A stretch of DNA of 46,125 nucleotides from an uncultured Myxococcales bacterium. GTDB taxonomy: Bacteria; Myxococcota_A; Bradymonadia; UBA7976; VGTA01. Position 1 is the first letter of the stretch, and each line of letters opens with the position of its first letter. Of this stretch, positions 33,033-41,745 are shown in pieces. The stretch is taken from positions 1-46,125 of the forward strand of contig CAKZRU010000170.1 in assembly GCA_937146725.1 (NCBI GenBank), written 5' to 3'. Made by a program: the position numbers and the translations under genes. Under the pieces are notes generated by a model. The model searched no databases. It was not told the DNA's origin and was given only the letters and a program-made list of their open reading frames with translations.

Positions 33033-35330
33033 ATGCCTCCCTTTGTACAAAACATTACTTTACTAAGACTCTGCCCGAGAACAAGATTTAATCTTTACAG
33101 AGTTTTTAGTATATCTCGAGCAACCTTTATCAATACGCTGTTTTTTACGTGTTTGATCTGGGGGCATTCTGCTCAAGCGGATAATACAAAGGATCAAGAT
33201 AAAAGCCAGCTTGATGATCAGGCTGATACGGTTGTTGTCGGCCAAAGCAAGCACAGTGCTGTTTTACAGGGGCGAGCGGCTTCGGTGATTGATGAAAAAG
33301 CACTAAAAGAGCAAGTTGTTCGTTCGGTTCCAGAAGCTCTAGGCGATGAAATTGGCGCATATGTTCAGCAAACAGCCCATGGGCAAGGCTCTGTTTATCT
33401 CAGAGGGCGCACAGGCAGACATACCCTTTTGATAATCGATGGTTTTCGCTTAAATCACGCTTTGTTTCGACAAGGCCCTAACCAATATCTTTTTACCATT
33501 GATCCACTTGGTCTTGAACGAATAGAGGTGCTTAGGGGAGGAGGTTCGGTTGTTTTAGGTGCCAATGCCTTATCTGGCTCTATATTGGTTCATTCTAAGG
33601 ACCCAAAAATCGATCCATATCATGAGGGAATAAAGCTACAAAGTTCTTTCACAGGTCTTTATGCAACCGCTGATTTAAGTCAAGGGGTACGAAGTGAGCT
33701 GAATGCACAAATTAACTCTAGTTGGGGGCTATATCTGAGCGCTTCATGGCTAAAGCGAGAAGAACTTGAAGCATCTGACCCACTTAAGCTTCGCCAAGAT
33801 ATTCCTCAAGTGTTAATTCTCGAAAAGAATGTGCCAAGATTTAGAGAAAACCAACGTTTGCAGATGGGAACGGGCTATGAAGCCTTGGGGGCCGATTTTG
33901 TCTCAAGAGTTAAGCTACAACATGGAGAATGGAAAGTTGCCGCTCGACTATTTAGGCAGTATGATACGCCTCGCACCGATCAGTGTCCTCCACCAGAGGC
34001 ACCAGAGTCTTGGTGCCTAAATTATGATGAACAGTTTAGAACCCATATTTATAGTGTTTTAGAACAGAACTTTAAGCAGGCTTGGGCTCAAGACCTTTGG
34101 GTAGGATTCAGTTTTCAAAGACAGCATGAACGAAGAACAAACGATCGAGAAAACTATCTTAATATTGGACGAGACAGTGTGAATGTTTGGGAGCTTCGAA
34201 CCAAGGTTACCACTAAAAAGTGGGTAAGAAACCAACAACAATTTCAGCTTAATTATGGCTTTGATAGTACATTTGAGCAGGTGAGTTCTAAAGCTTGGGA
34301 CACCTTAGTTCTATCTAATATCACCCGAGAGAAAACGCGTGGCCAATATATGGACGGCAGTGATTATTTGAGGGCGGGATTGTGGACCCAAGCTCAATGG
34401 ACCTATCAAGATTTATCTTTGAGACTTGGCTCAAGAGTCAATGGAGTTCAAGCACGTTCTCCAGAGGATAAACAATCAGAAACAAGTTCGATTAAACGTC
34501 AATGGCTTGGCTCGACCTCGGCTTTAGGCTTGACTTGGCAAGTCACTCCGACTTGGGCCTTTTTAAGTAACCTAGAAGAAGGCTATGCTCCACCTAACTT
34601 AGATGATCTCACCGCTCGACAATTAACCGGTCAAGGGTATCAAATTGAAAACCCAAACTTAGAGGCTGAATATTCGTTATCTTTTGAATTAGGGACTAAG
34701 TTTAGTTCTGCACAAAGCCTACGTAGCAAAAAGCTTGGATTCAGTTTTGAACTGTGGGGCTTTATTCAAGAATTGAAACAGGGGATTGAACGGCGTGATG
34801 CAGTTTGTCCTAGTACCGAACGTTCCTGTCTTGCCGCCCGAATTTCTACTCCGTTTACTTTGGTTAATTTAGCAGAGCCGGCTCATATTTATGGAATAGA
34901 ACAGCAGTTTACCCTCAGTCTACCTTTGCGTATCACTGTATCTGAATATGCTTCCTATGCTTTGGGTACCGGCCCTTCTCCTTTATCAAGTGAAGCGGGG
35001 AAATCTCGCCCCTTGTCACGAATTCCGCCTTTGAACGGTGGTGTAAAAGTAAGATGGGAAAGTCGACTACAGAGATTTTATGCCCAAGTGGGCCTACGTT
35101 GGGCTCAAGCACAAAGCTTGCTCTCCTTTGGGGATGAGATTGACCATCGTATCCCTTATGGAGGTACACCAGCTTATCAAGTCTATCATGCTCAACTCGG
35201 CTTTAGAGAAGGAGGCTGGTCTTTAAATCTTAATCTAGAAAATCTTAGTGATGTCGCCTATCGAGTTCATGGCTCTAGCGTTAATGGCGCTGCTCGAGGG
35301 CTATCTATGTTTTTAACTTATCAACTCTAA
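33033..35330 (+). CDS. TonB-dependent outer-membrane receptor
   Basis: Ligand-gated outer-membrane transporter, 765 residues. A long signal peptide (residues 1-49, ...GHSAQA) is followed by a TonB-box-like ADTVVVG near residue 66. The plug domain shows VPEALGDEIGAYVQQ, GSVYLRGRTGRHTLLIIDGFRLN and LERIEVLRGGGSVVLGANALSGSI. The rest alternates aromatic and polar residues as in a 22-strand barrel, with NPNLEAEYSLSFELGTKF and the usual C-terminal LENLSDVAYRVHGSSVNGAARG and final aromatic-rich strand FLTYQL. Substrate cannot be read from sequence. No cobalamin riboswitch or Fur-box-like palindrome is visible upstream. A repeat lipoprotein with beta-helix follows after 20 bases and is probably co-transcribed. 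Confidence 0.94.
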   Translation: MPPFVQNITLLRLCPRTRFNLYRVFSISRATFINTLFFTCLIWGHSAQADNTKDQDKSQLDDQADTVVVGQSKHSAVLQGRAASVIDEKALKEQVVRSVPEALGDEIGAYVQQTAHGQGSVYLRGRTGRHTLLIIDGFRLNHALFRQGPNQYLFTIDPLGLERIEVLRGGGSVVLGANALSGSILVHSKDPKIDPYHEGIKLQSSFTGLYATADLSQGVRSELNAQINSSWGLYLSASWLKREELEASDPLKLRQDIPQVLILEKNVPRFRENQRLQMGTGYEALGADFVSRVKLQHGEWKVAARLFRQYDTPRTDQCPPPEAPESWCLNYDEQFRTHIYSVLEQNFKQAWAQDLWVGFSFQRQHERRTNDRENYLNIGRDSVNVWELRTKVTTKKWVRNQQQFQLNYGFDSTFEQVSSKAWDTLVLSNITREKTRGQYMDGSDYLRAGLWTQAQWTYQDLSLRLGSRVNGVQARSPEDKQSETSSIKRQWLGSTSALGLTWQVTPTWAFLSNLEEGYAPPNLDDLTARQLTGQGYQIENPNLEAEYSLSFELGTKFSSAQSLRSKKLGFSFELWGFIQELKQGIERRDAVCPSTERSCLAARISTPFTLVNLAEPAHIYGIEQQFTLSLPLRITVSEYASYALGTGPSPLSSEAGKSRPLSRIPPLNGGVKVRWESRLQRFYAQVGLRWAQAQSLLSFGDEIDHRIPYGGTPAYQVYHAQLGFREGGWSLNLNLENLSDVAYRVHGSSVNGAARGLSMFLTYQL

Positions 35331-35350
35331 CCTTATGTTAGGATTTTAAA

Positions 35351-37756
35351 ATGTTAGGTAAAATTAATTATTTAAGTCTGGCTCTGTTCATTTTTATTCT
35401 TGCTGCTTGTGAAGATAAAGACCCAACCACAACACCAGTAGCCGGCGAAATGGCCGGCGAAATGGCCGGTGAAATGGCCGGTGAAATGGCCGGTGAAATG
35501 GCTGGTGAGATGGCCGGTGAAGCGGCCGGTGAAATGGCTGGCGAAATGGCCGGTGAAATGGCCGGTATGGAAGTACCTATGCAAGACGCCGAGCAAAGTG
35601 AAGTACCCGCGCCTGATGGAAACTCAGCCTATGTTGGTGTAAGTGTCTGTCCTTTAGAGCAGACTCAAACCGAACTTCCGATCGACTTGCTTTCTCTCGA
35701 AGTCCGTGATGGACAAAGAACTGCAAGTATTACTTATGTCTCGCCTAATGGCACAGGAGATGGTCAAACTCCGGAAACTGCAACATCTTTAGACTTATTA
35801 CCCGAGTCCGATTATGCCTATCTCTCTTTATTGCCTGGTGAGTATCGCTTTACAACGGACCTAAGAGGTGTTGGCGCAAAGGAATTAGCGATCTTTAGTC
35901 CCTGCTATGCCAGCGTAACACTATATGCAAATCAAGTTCTTAGACTACAAAATCGCGATCATGTATTGGTATCTGGAATCAATATTATTGCTGAGAACCA
36001 AGGCATAACCTTAGTGGCGCTTCATGGAAATCACAGTTCAATTATCCATGAATCAGTATTAAATGCTCAAGTCGCTCAGACTGCCATACGTGCTAATAGA
36101 GCTGGTGGTATTTTTATTAAAAACTCCATTATTAATCATCCTAAGATTGGTATGCTGACTCATGCCAAGCAGACAATCTTGAGAGGCGTATGGATCAGAG
36201 ACTTTGCCACCGCAGGCATTGTGGCGATGGACAAGGAAGAATTTGAAGGTATGGATTATCGTACTCCAAACTTTGAAGCACTTGACCAAAGCTTGTTTGT
36301 ATCTCAGTTAGCTTTAGACGGTGCAGATTCGGCTAAAGTTGGCATTGCCTTGGCAAGAGTTTCCGCTGGTTTAGATCAGGTTCGGGCACAAAATATTGGT
36401 TTAGAAAGCCATGATCTTAAGTCGGGTGGGATCGTTTCAGCAGGTTCATTAGTGAATGCGCGTTTTATTGAGTTGGATCAATTAGGAAGTACAGGTATCA
36501 CTAATTTCTCGTCAAAAATGACGATTGAAAAGCTATCTGTACAAGGTGGCTATCCCGCTGTATATAACCGAAGTGTTATCGACAGACCTTTGGCCGGTGA
36601 TGCCTCACCCGCTTCCATTGCCATTGAAGATGGAGAAAACCCACTAAACTTTGAACCGATCATAACTATTGGAGAGCAAGGAGCCGGAGAAATAGCCACA
36701 AATGTTAGCGTACCGGGAGATATGTTTGTTCCGGGAGATATGTTTGTTCCGGGAGATATGTTTGTTCCAGGAGATATGTTTGTGCCAGGAGATATGTTTG
36801 TGCCAGGAGATATGTTTAATGCCTTAAATGTACCCACGGCGATGTCAATGGCCGATGCTGCTGATTTAAGTTTGAATGACACAAACTTAAGTGGGGCTCA
36901 AGCAGCCGCTGTGCACAGTGAAGGTGCTAGTTTATCACTCAGTGATGTTGCTATTAGCGGAACTGTTGCCGGCATAACAAGCGCAAAAACAGAGTTTGAA
37001 CAAGGTGATATCAATCGCCCCGGTCATGGCTTATTTATCCGCAACCCGTGGTATGTAGAACTCAACAATGTGCAATCTACAGATAATGAGGGAGCTGGTA
37101 TTATGATTCATGGCTTAATGCGTGAGCAAGCTGACTCTAACTCGGGACGACTTTATGAACTTCGTATCTTAAACTCAGAGTTTTCTCGTAATCAACGCGG
37201 TGGTTTTTGGTCACAGATTCCTCATGGAAGTGCTCCCGAATACCGACCAAAAGTGTTGATTCAAGGTAGCGAATTCCATGAGAATACAATGTTTGGTGTC
37301 TATTCAACGATTTCTTCTATGACAATGACCAATACTACAATTGGAGTAACCTTATCTTCTCGGCTTGAATTCACCTGTCCGAACCCTGAAGATAATCTAG
37401 GCAGGACTCAAGATGAAGGATGTTTAGCCGCTCTTAATCCAAGATACTTTGATGAAATGACCTTTCAGCCTCATACTGAGCCCTATCATGAGGGTGTTCA
37501 TATTTGCAATGCTGAGCTTGTAGAACTGAATAATGTAACCGGTGCGATTGGCGATGCCAATGAAGAAGGCATCATTAGCCAAGAAGTATATTTGTTTGCA
37601 GTTCAAAATGCTGTGATTGTAGACAGCGATCTTGAGCGTTTAACTTATCGTAATCCTCCTACTATGATGGGGAATCCCTTCGGAGAAGATGAACTAGAAC
37701 CCACTAGGCAATGGCCACTTCCCGAAAAACTACTTTGGGGCTTACCTCGTTACTAA
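35351..37756 (+). CDS. Beta-helix lipoprotein with GEMA linker and VPGDMF repeats
   Basis: Surface lipoprotein, 801 residues. Lipobox LAAC (Cys20) is followed by ten GEMA-type 4-residue units. From residue about 130, the sequence repeats short strands and turns of a right-handed parallel beta-helix (VSPNGTGDGQTPETATSL, HVLVSGINIIAENQGITLVALHGNHSSII, GGIFIKNSIIN). The opening VSPNGTGDG...A is typical of DUF1565/pectate-lyase-like helices. Six hexapeptides VPGDMF interrupt the helix near residues 454-489. No catalytic residues identified; carbohydrate binding or hydrolysis is only inferred from fold. AGGA supports the ATG. It is 20 bases after the TonB receptor gene, probably the same transcript. 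Confidence 0.88.
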   Translation: MLGKINYLSLALFIFILAACEDKDPTTTPVAGEMAGEMAGEMAGEMAGEMAGEMAGEAAGEMAGEMAGEMAGMEVPMQDAEQSEVPAPDGNSAYVGVSVCPLEQTQTELPIDLLSLEVRDGQRTASITYVSPNGTGDGQTPETATSLDLLPESDYAYLSLLPGEYRFTTDLRGVGAKELAIFSPCYASVTLYANQVLRLQNRDHVLVSGINIIAENQGITLVALHGNHSSIIHESVLNAQVAQTAIRANRAGGIFIKNSIINHPKIGMLTHAKQTILRGVWIRDFATAGIVAMDKEEFEGMDYRTPNFEALDQSLFVSQLALDGADSAKVGIALARVSAGLDQVRAQNIGLESHDLKSGGIVSAGSLVNARFIELDQLGSTGITNFSSKMTIEKLSVQGGYPAVYNRSVIDRPLAGDASPASIAIEDGENPLNFEPIITIGEQGAGEIATNVSVPGDMFVPGDMFVPGDMFVPGDMFVPGDMFVPGDMFNALNVPTAMSMADAADLSLNDTNLSGAQAAAVHSEGASLSLSDVAISGTVAGITSAKTEFEQGDINRPGHGLFIRNPWYVELNNVQSTDNEGAGIMIHGLMREQADSNSGRLYELRILNSEFSRNQRGGFWSQIPHGSAPEYRPKVLIQGSEFHENTMFGVYSTISSMTMTNTTIGVTLSSRLEFTCPNPEDNLGRTQDEGCLAALNPRYFDEMTFQPHTEPYHEGVHICNAELVELNNVTGAIGDANEEGIISQEVYLFAVQNAVIVDSDLERLTYRNPPTMMGNPFGEDELEPTRQWPLPEKLLWGLPRY
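35444..35563 (+). repeat. Coding tandem repeat, 10 x 12 bp (GEMA)
   Basis: Ten in-frame 12-base units (GGTGAAATGGCC), one encoding GEAA. It has the same Gly-Glu-Met core as the 15-base units elsewhere but lacks the Pro codon. Confidence 0.97.
36710..36817 (+). repeat. Coding tandem repeat, 6 x 18 bp (VPGDMF)
   Basis: Six in-frame 18-base units (GTTCCGGGAGATATGTTT). The third positions drift gradually from CCGGGA to CCAGGA along the array, as expected for recent unit-by-unit duplication. Confidence 0.96.
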
Positions 37757-37769
37757 GCCAATCTACTCC

Positions 37770-40208
37770 TTAGTGCGCACTGGGTAGAAAGTCTTGATCA
37801 TCTAACTCGATCACCACTCTGATGCCTAAATGCACAAAGGTCTCATCTTCGTGAGCTTGCATTGTGTGATCTAAGCGACACATAACTTCTTGTGAGTTAT
37901 ATGAGGCACCCATCATATACTTATGTTTTGGAAGACCTGGGATAGGCGTATTAGCCCATTGACAAATATTACCTGCAACATGGTTAATGCCATAGGGGGA
38001 TCGATCTTTTTTGGTCATCTTTAAGGAAGTGGGAACAGGACGACCATTATGAGATTCTCTCATTGTACATAAGGAGGCATCAAAGGAGTTTCCCCAAGGA
38101 TATACTCTTCCATCTCCACCACTTGCTGCTTCCAACCACTCATCCTTGTCAGGCAATCTAGCCTTTACATTCAATTTGTTGGAAAGCCATTTGGTGTAAG
38201 CAATGGAATCATGGTAGCTAATTAACATGACCGGCCATTCAGCTTGCCATGTATCTCCTTCTAGGTCCTTATATGGTAACTCAAATCGACCATTGTCTGC
38301 CCTGAAACAATAAGGGGTTTGATGATAGCGAGGAATTCGTTGATCGGCTTCTTCAAGGCTAATATCATTTAAAAAATCGCAATACTCTTTCATCGATGTT
38401 GGACATTCAGAAAAAGCAAGACCATCTTTAATATACACGAAACCATTAGGAATTGCCGACTTCTTAGGCAGCGGTGTATTGATATTCAAAACTTGAAAGT
38501 TTTTTATCCAAAGGGGGATTCTGACTAAGCTTGCACCTTGGTGTTTAAGCTCAATGAGATAGCGTCCTCTTTCTAAATATATAGCATCGCCCTGATAATT
38601 CTCGACTTTAAGGTATTGTTCAAGCTTGGTTTCATATCTTTTTAAGTGACTCTTATAAACAATCACCTCTACCTTTTTTGGTAAACCCTGTAAGATAATC
38701 TTACTAGGTTGATCAAGTAAGTTAAGATCTTCTTCTGTAGCAAACTCTCTAATTCTAGACTCAAAGAAAATACTCATGGCATGATCACTAAGACCTAAGG
38801 CTCGCTCATACCTGACCTTATATAATCTTGTGATTGCCCGCCGAGCTTCTTCATGAGAGGGATTGGCTCTGAGAGCACTTCGAAAAGTAGATACAGCTTT
38901 GGTAAAGTTTTCCTCTAAGGGAATTAACAAGGCATCAAGTTCAGCTTCAAGAGACCATTTGTTTTTTCGATCTTCTTCTGAACGACTTTTTTTGTAACCT
39001 ACAGACGCTGCATTGACTAGTTGGATGAGCTTGTGTTGCTCGTCAAACAAACTCAAAAAATCTTGGTACGCTAACTTACCCTGTTGGTAAGCTTTATGGG
39101 CGGCTTCTTTCAACCGTTCTCGTTCAAGTTCACCATTGGTAAAGCTTTCTAAGGCTTGAGCTAAGGCACGAGCACTTTGATAACGTTTTTGAGGGTCTTT
39201 ATTTAAGCATTTTAAACAAATCGCTTCCAAAGCCTGTGGATAAGGAAACTCAATACCACGCTCTTTCCAGATGTCACTGGGAGCAATAATCTCAACTTGA
39301 ACCGCTTTTTCTAATACTTGTTGTAAGCTATCACCACTGATTGGCACTTGGCCGGTTAATGCAAAATAAAGGCAAGTTCCCAACCCAAAAACATCAGTCC
39401 TTGCATCAATCGTTTGTTGTGCTGCTTGTTCCGGAGCCATGTAAGCCGGTGTTCCCACAAAAGCTGACTTATAAGCTTCACTCATCAAAGTATAATCCTG
39501 ATGTTCTGGCAATAGTAAGCAGATGCCCCAATCGGTTAGGTATACTTCGCCTTCACTTCCTAAAAGGATATTATGCGGCTTTATATCTCGATGCAGTACC
39601 CCTCTTTGATGAGCATGTTCTAAGGTGAGGGCAACCTGCTTTAAATTATGGCAAAGTTTGTGTATATCAAGTGTTGGTGTTTCTAAAAGATATTCATATA
39701 AAGATGCGTGAGAGGCTATGCGCATACTGTATGCTTTGACTGATGCAGACCTTGATGAACTACTTTCATCTTCATTCTCGATCACATCATAGACCGGTAA
39801 AATCCCTGGGTGATCAAGTTGACTCATAACCCTTGCTTCTAGATTAAAGCTCATGCTTAGCATTTCATTGCTTGCCGAGGAGTCTATACTTTTTAAAGCG
39901 ACTTGACGTCCTACCTTTTTATCAAAGACTTTGTGTACAATAGCAAAACCACCAACACCCAACACGTCTTCAGTATGATATCTAGAATCTATGCTTAATA
40001 AGTGATTTTTACGTTTTTGTTTTTCGTCTATGGCATCACTTTGCTCATCTGCATGGATCAGCGTTTCTTCAAAATCTGAGACAGTGTTATCATCCTCAGT
40101 AAATCTTGCTTCTTCTATGGCTGTTTTGTGATCATCATAGATAAGTGTTTTTTCTAAAAACGCAGCTGAATTTTTTGTAGAATTATCGAGTAGGCTTTTA
40201 TTGCTCAT
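37770..40208 (-). CDS. Ser/Thr protein kinase fused to FGE-sulfatase (SUMF1-like) domain
   Basis: Cytoplasmic-looking kinase, 812 residues, no transmembrane segment. Kinase domain at residues about 78-375: LGVGGFAIVHKV, catalytic lysine in VALKSID, HRDIKPHNILL, DFG replaced by DWG (LTDWGICLL), GTPAYMAPEQ and DVFGLGTCLYFALTGQ. A helical linker (residues 380-500) contains coiled-coil and TPR-like sequence, then a beta region (FQVLNINTPLP). Residues about 625-805 are an FGE-sulfatase/C-type-lectin-like domain: EYCDFLND, WPVMLISYHDSIAYTKWLSNKLNVKARLPDKDEWLEAA, YPWGNSFD, GINHVAGNICQWA, LGIRVVIEL. Of the two active-site Cys of true FGE, only the second seems present, so it is probably a binding module. 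It converges with the beta-helix lipoprotein (13-base gap). Confidence 0.92.
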   Translation of the reverse strand: MSNKSLLDNSTKNSAAFLEKTLIYDDHKTAIEEARFTEDDNTVSDFEETLIHADEQSDAIDEKQKRKNHLLSIDSRYHTEDVLGVGGFAIVHKVFDKKVGRQVALKSIDSSASNEMLSMSFNLEARVMSQLDHPGILPVYDVIENEDESSSSRSASVKAYSMRIASHASLYEYLLETPTLDIHKLCHNLKQVALTLEHAHQRGVLHRDIKPHNILLGSEGEVYLTDWGICLLLPEHQDYTLMSEAYKSAFVGTPAYMAPEQAAQQTIDARTDVFGLGTCLYFALTGQVPISGDSLQQVLEKAVQVEIIAPSDIWKERGIEFPYPQALEAICLKCLNKDPQKRYQSARALAQALESFTNGELERERLKEAAHKAYQQGKLAYQDFLSLFDEQHKLIQLVNAASVGYKKSRSEEDRKNKWSLEAELDALLIPLEENFTKAVSTFRSALRANPSHEEARRAITRLYKVRYERALGLSDHAMSIFFESRIREFATEEDLNLLDQPSKIILQGLPKKVEVIVYKSHLKRYETKLEQYLKVENYQGDAIYLERGRYLIELKHQGASLVRIPLWIKNFQVLNINTPLPKKSAIPNGFVYIKDGLAFSECPTSMKEYCDFLNDISLEEADQRIPRYHQTPYCFRADNGRFELPYKDLEGDTWQAEWPVMLISYHDSIAYTKWLSNKLNVKARLPDKDEWLEAASGGDGRVYPWGNSFDASLCTMRESHNGRPVPTSLKMTKKDRSPYGINHVAGNICQWANTPIPGLPKHKYMMGASYNSQEVMCRLDHTMQAHEDETFVHLGIRVVIELDDQDFLPSAH

Positions 40209-40323
40209 TGATTAACTAACTTCGTCGACATGAGAAAAGAAGAATATCGTTTTCTTGAGTATAGTTTTTATCATGTGTTATGAATAGGGTTTCTTAAGTA
40301 TTTCAACGATAAGGAGCTTTATT

Positions 40324-41703
40324 TTGTCAGAAGCTGATAGTCCTAAACATATACAGCTTATTAAAAAAATCACTCTGCCCTTACTTATTTTCTTTTGGGG
40401 AATTGCGGTTGCCGGCTTGCAAGTATTTCCTTACGGATTGATCGCCGAGCCTTTAGAAGATTTACAAGCTTGGTATCTTGGCTCAAGAGAAGGGCGTCAA
40501 CTTTCTTTAAAGGAAAAATTAGCGGATTTATTGACCGACAGTGAGCTGAGAGTAAGCGGAAAAAGCATTATCTCTGAAAAGTTAAAGCTCAGCGTGAAGC
40601 CAGTGAAAGACCCTTTAAAGCTTCTCAGTGGAAGCTCACGCAAACTGCATTACTATTCAGTGCATAACAAGGGATATTACATTATCTTTTTTATTCCGAG
40701 GTTTAGTGATGCTGATTATGCGGCTTTAGTGCTTTCGGCGACAGGTGAGGTAAAAAAGCTGATTAAACGTCCCAAGATTGACTATGATATTAGGACCTTG
40801 GGACAGGGTGATATTAGTCCCGATGGTCATCTAATTTTTAATAGTTACTTTGCACTTCATGCAACTGATATCTGTGGGAATGTTAAGCTTGATCTACCCA
40901 AAGGAGCGGGTAAGGCTTTTTCACTAGGTGAAGGCATTGGGTTTCATCATAAGGCAAGTTCGGCTGATGGTATGCTGTGGACCTGGTATGGTAATGAGCT
41001 TCATCAGTATAACTTGACCGACTCAAGTTTAGCCAAAAAAATCACCTTTGAGGAGTTGATTGCGGCTAATCCACAAACCGCTATTTTTGAAGCTCGTCTG
41101 ATCAAAAGTAATTTAAAACGTTCGGTAGGGCAGTGGAAATACCAAGATCTCAATAATGGACTCAAGCTTAAACATATTAGTTTACATGATCCCTTTCACC
41201 AAAATGATGTGGATGTGTTAAGCCAAGAGCGAGCTCCACTTTTTCCTAACTTTCAGGCCGGAGACTTGTTGCTGTCGTTTCGCTCGATCAATCTTATCAC
41301 AGTCATTGACCCAAATACCCTAAAGGTTAAATGGTGGCATTATGGAGACTTTTCTCGACAGCATGACCCGGATTGGGCCCTTAATGGTGAAATCACAGTA
41401 TATGATAATCAATCGCATCAAACCGCTTCGCGCATTATCTCAATTCATCCAAAAACTCATCAAGTCACAGAGTTAATCAAGGGTGAAGAATGGGGCTTTT
41501 ATCAGTTTGCCCAAGGGAATCACCAATTAACGGATGGTCATCGAGTACTTTATACGAATGACAGCGAAATGGCGCATGCCACAAATGATCGTCTTGATTT
41601 TTACTTTAAGTATACATCCCGTAAAGGATATGCGCTCGATATTGGTAATGTATACTACTTAACTGACGATCAATTTAAACAGTGGGCAGATGCTTGTAAG
41701 TAG
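40324..41703 (+). CDS. Arylsulfotransferase (ASST)-like membrane-anchored beta-propeller protein
   Basis: 459 residues. One N-terminal transmembrane helix (LPLLIFFWGIAVAGLQVFPYGL, residues about 18-38) with a short cytoplasmic tail, then a periplasmic domain resembling ASST family propellers: GQGDISPDGHLIFN, the block FSRQHDPDWALNGEITVYDNQ (His and Asp-Asn pattern typical of the family) and DPNTLKVKWWHYG. ASST enzymes transfer sulfate from aryl sulfates through an active-site His; the substrate here is unknown and activity is inferred. Start is TTG with AAGGAG 7 bases upstream and no in-frame ATG nearby, so TTG is accepted. The last codons and the following bases repeat GCTTGTAAGTA. Convergent with the Kelch lipoprotein. 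Confidence 0.8.
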   Translation: MSEADSPKHIQLIKKITLPLLIFFWGIAVAGLQVFPYGLIAEPLEDLQAWYLGSREGRQLSLKEKLADLLTDSELRVSGKSIISEKLKLSVKPVKDPLKLLSGSSRKLHYYSVHNKGYYIIFFIPRFSDADYAALVLSATGEVKKLIKRPKIDYDIRTLGQGDISPDGHLIFNSYFALHATDICGNVKLDLPKGAGKAFSLGEGIGFHHKASSADGMLWTWYGNELHQYNLTDSSLAKKITFEELIAANPQTAIFEARLIKSNLKRSVGQWKYQDLNNGLKLKHISLHDPFHQNDVDVLSQERAPLFPNFQAGDLLLSFRSINLITVIDPNTLKVKWWHYGDFSRQHDPDWALNGEITVYDNQSHQTASRIISIHPKTHQVTELIKGEEWGFYQFAQGNHQLTDGHRVLYTNDSEMAHATNDRLDFYFKYTSRKGYALDIGNVYYLTDDQFKQWADACK

Positions 41704-41722
41704 CTTGTAAGTAGCTCTTAAA

Positions 41723-41739
41723 TTCTTATAAAATAAGAA
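41723..41739. terminator. Possible bidirectional terminator hairpin
   Basis: TTCTTAT (41723-41729) and ATAAGAA (41733-41739) form a perfect 7-bp AT-rich stem with a 3-base loop, midway between two convergent genes. The stem is weak and no clear T-run follows. Confidence 0.35.
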
Positions 41740-41745
41740 GATTGA

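Noticed and set aside
37770..41703. A working sulfatase-maturation and sulfate-transfer island (FGE plus ASST)
   Set aside because: The FGE-like domain seems to lack a catalytic Cys and is fused to a kinase, and the nearby sulfatase-fold enzymes lack the Cys to be modified, so proximity alone does not support a pathway.
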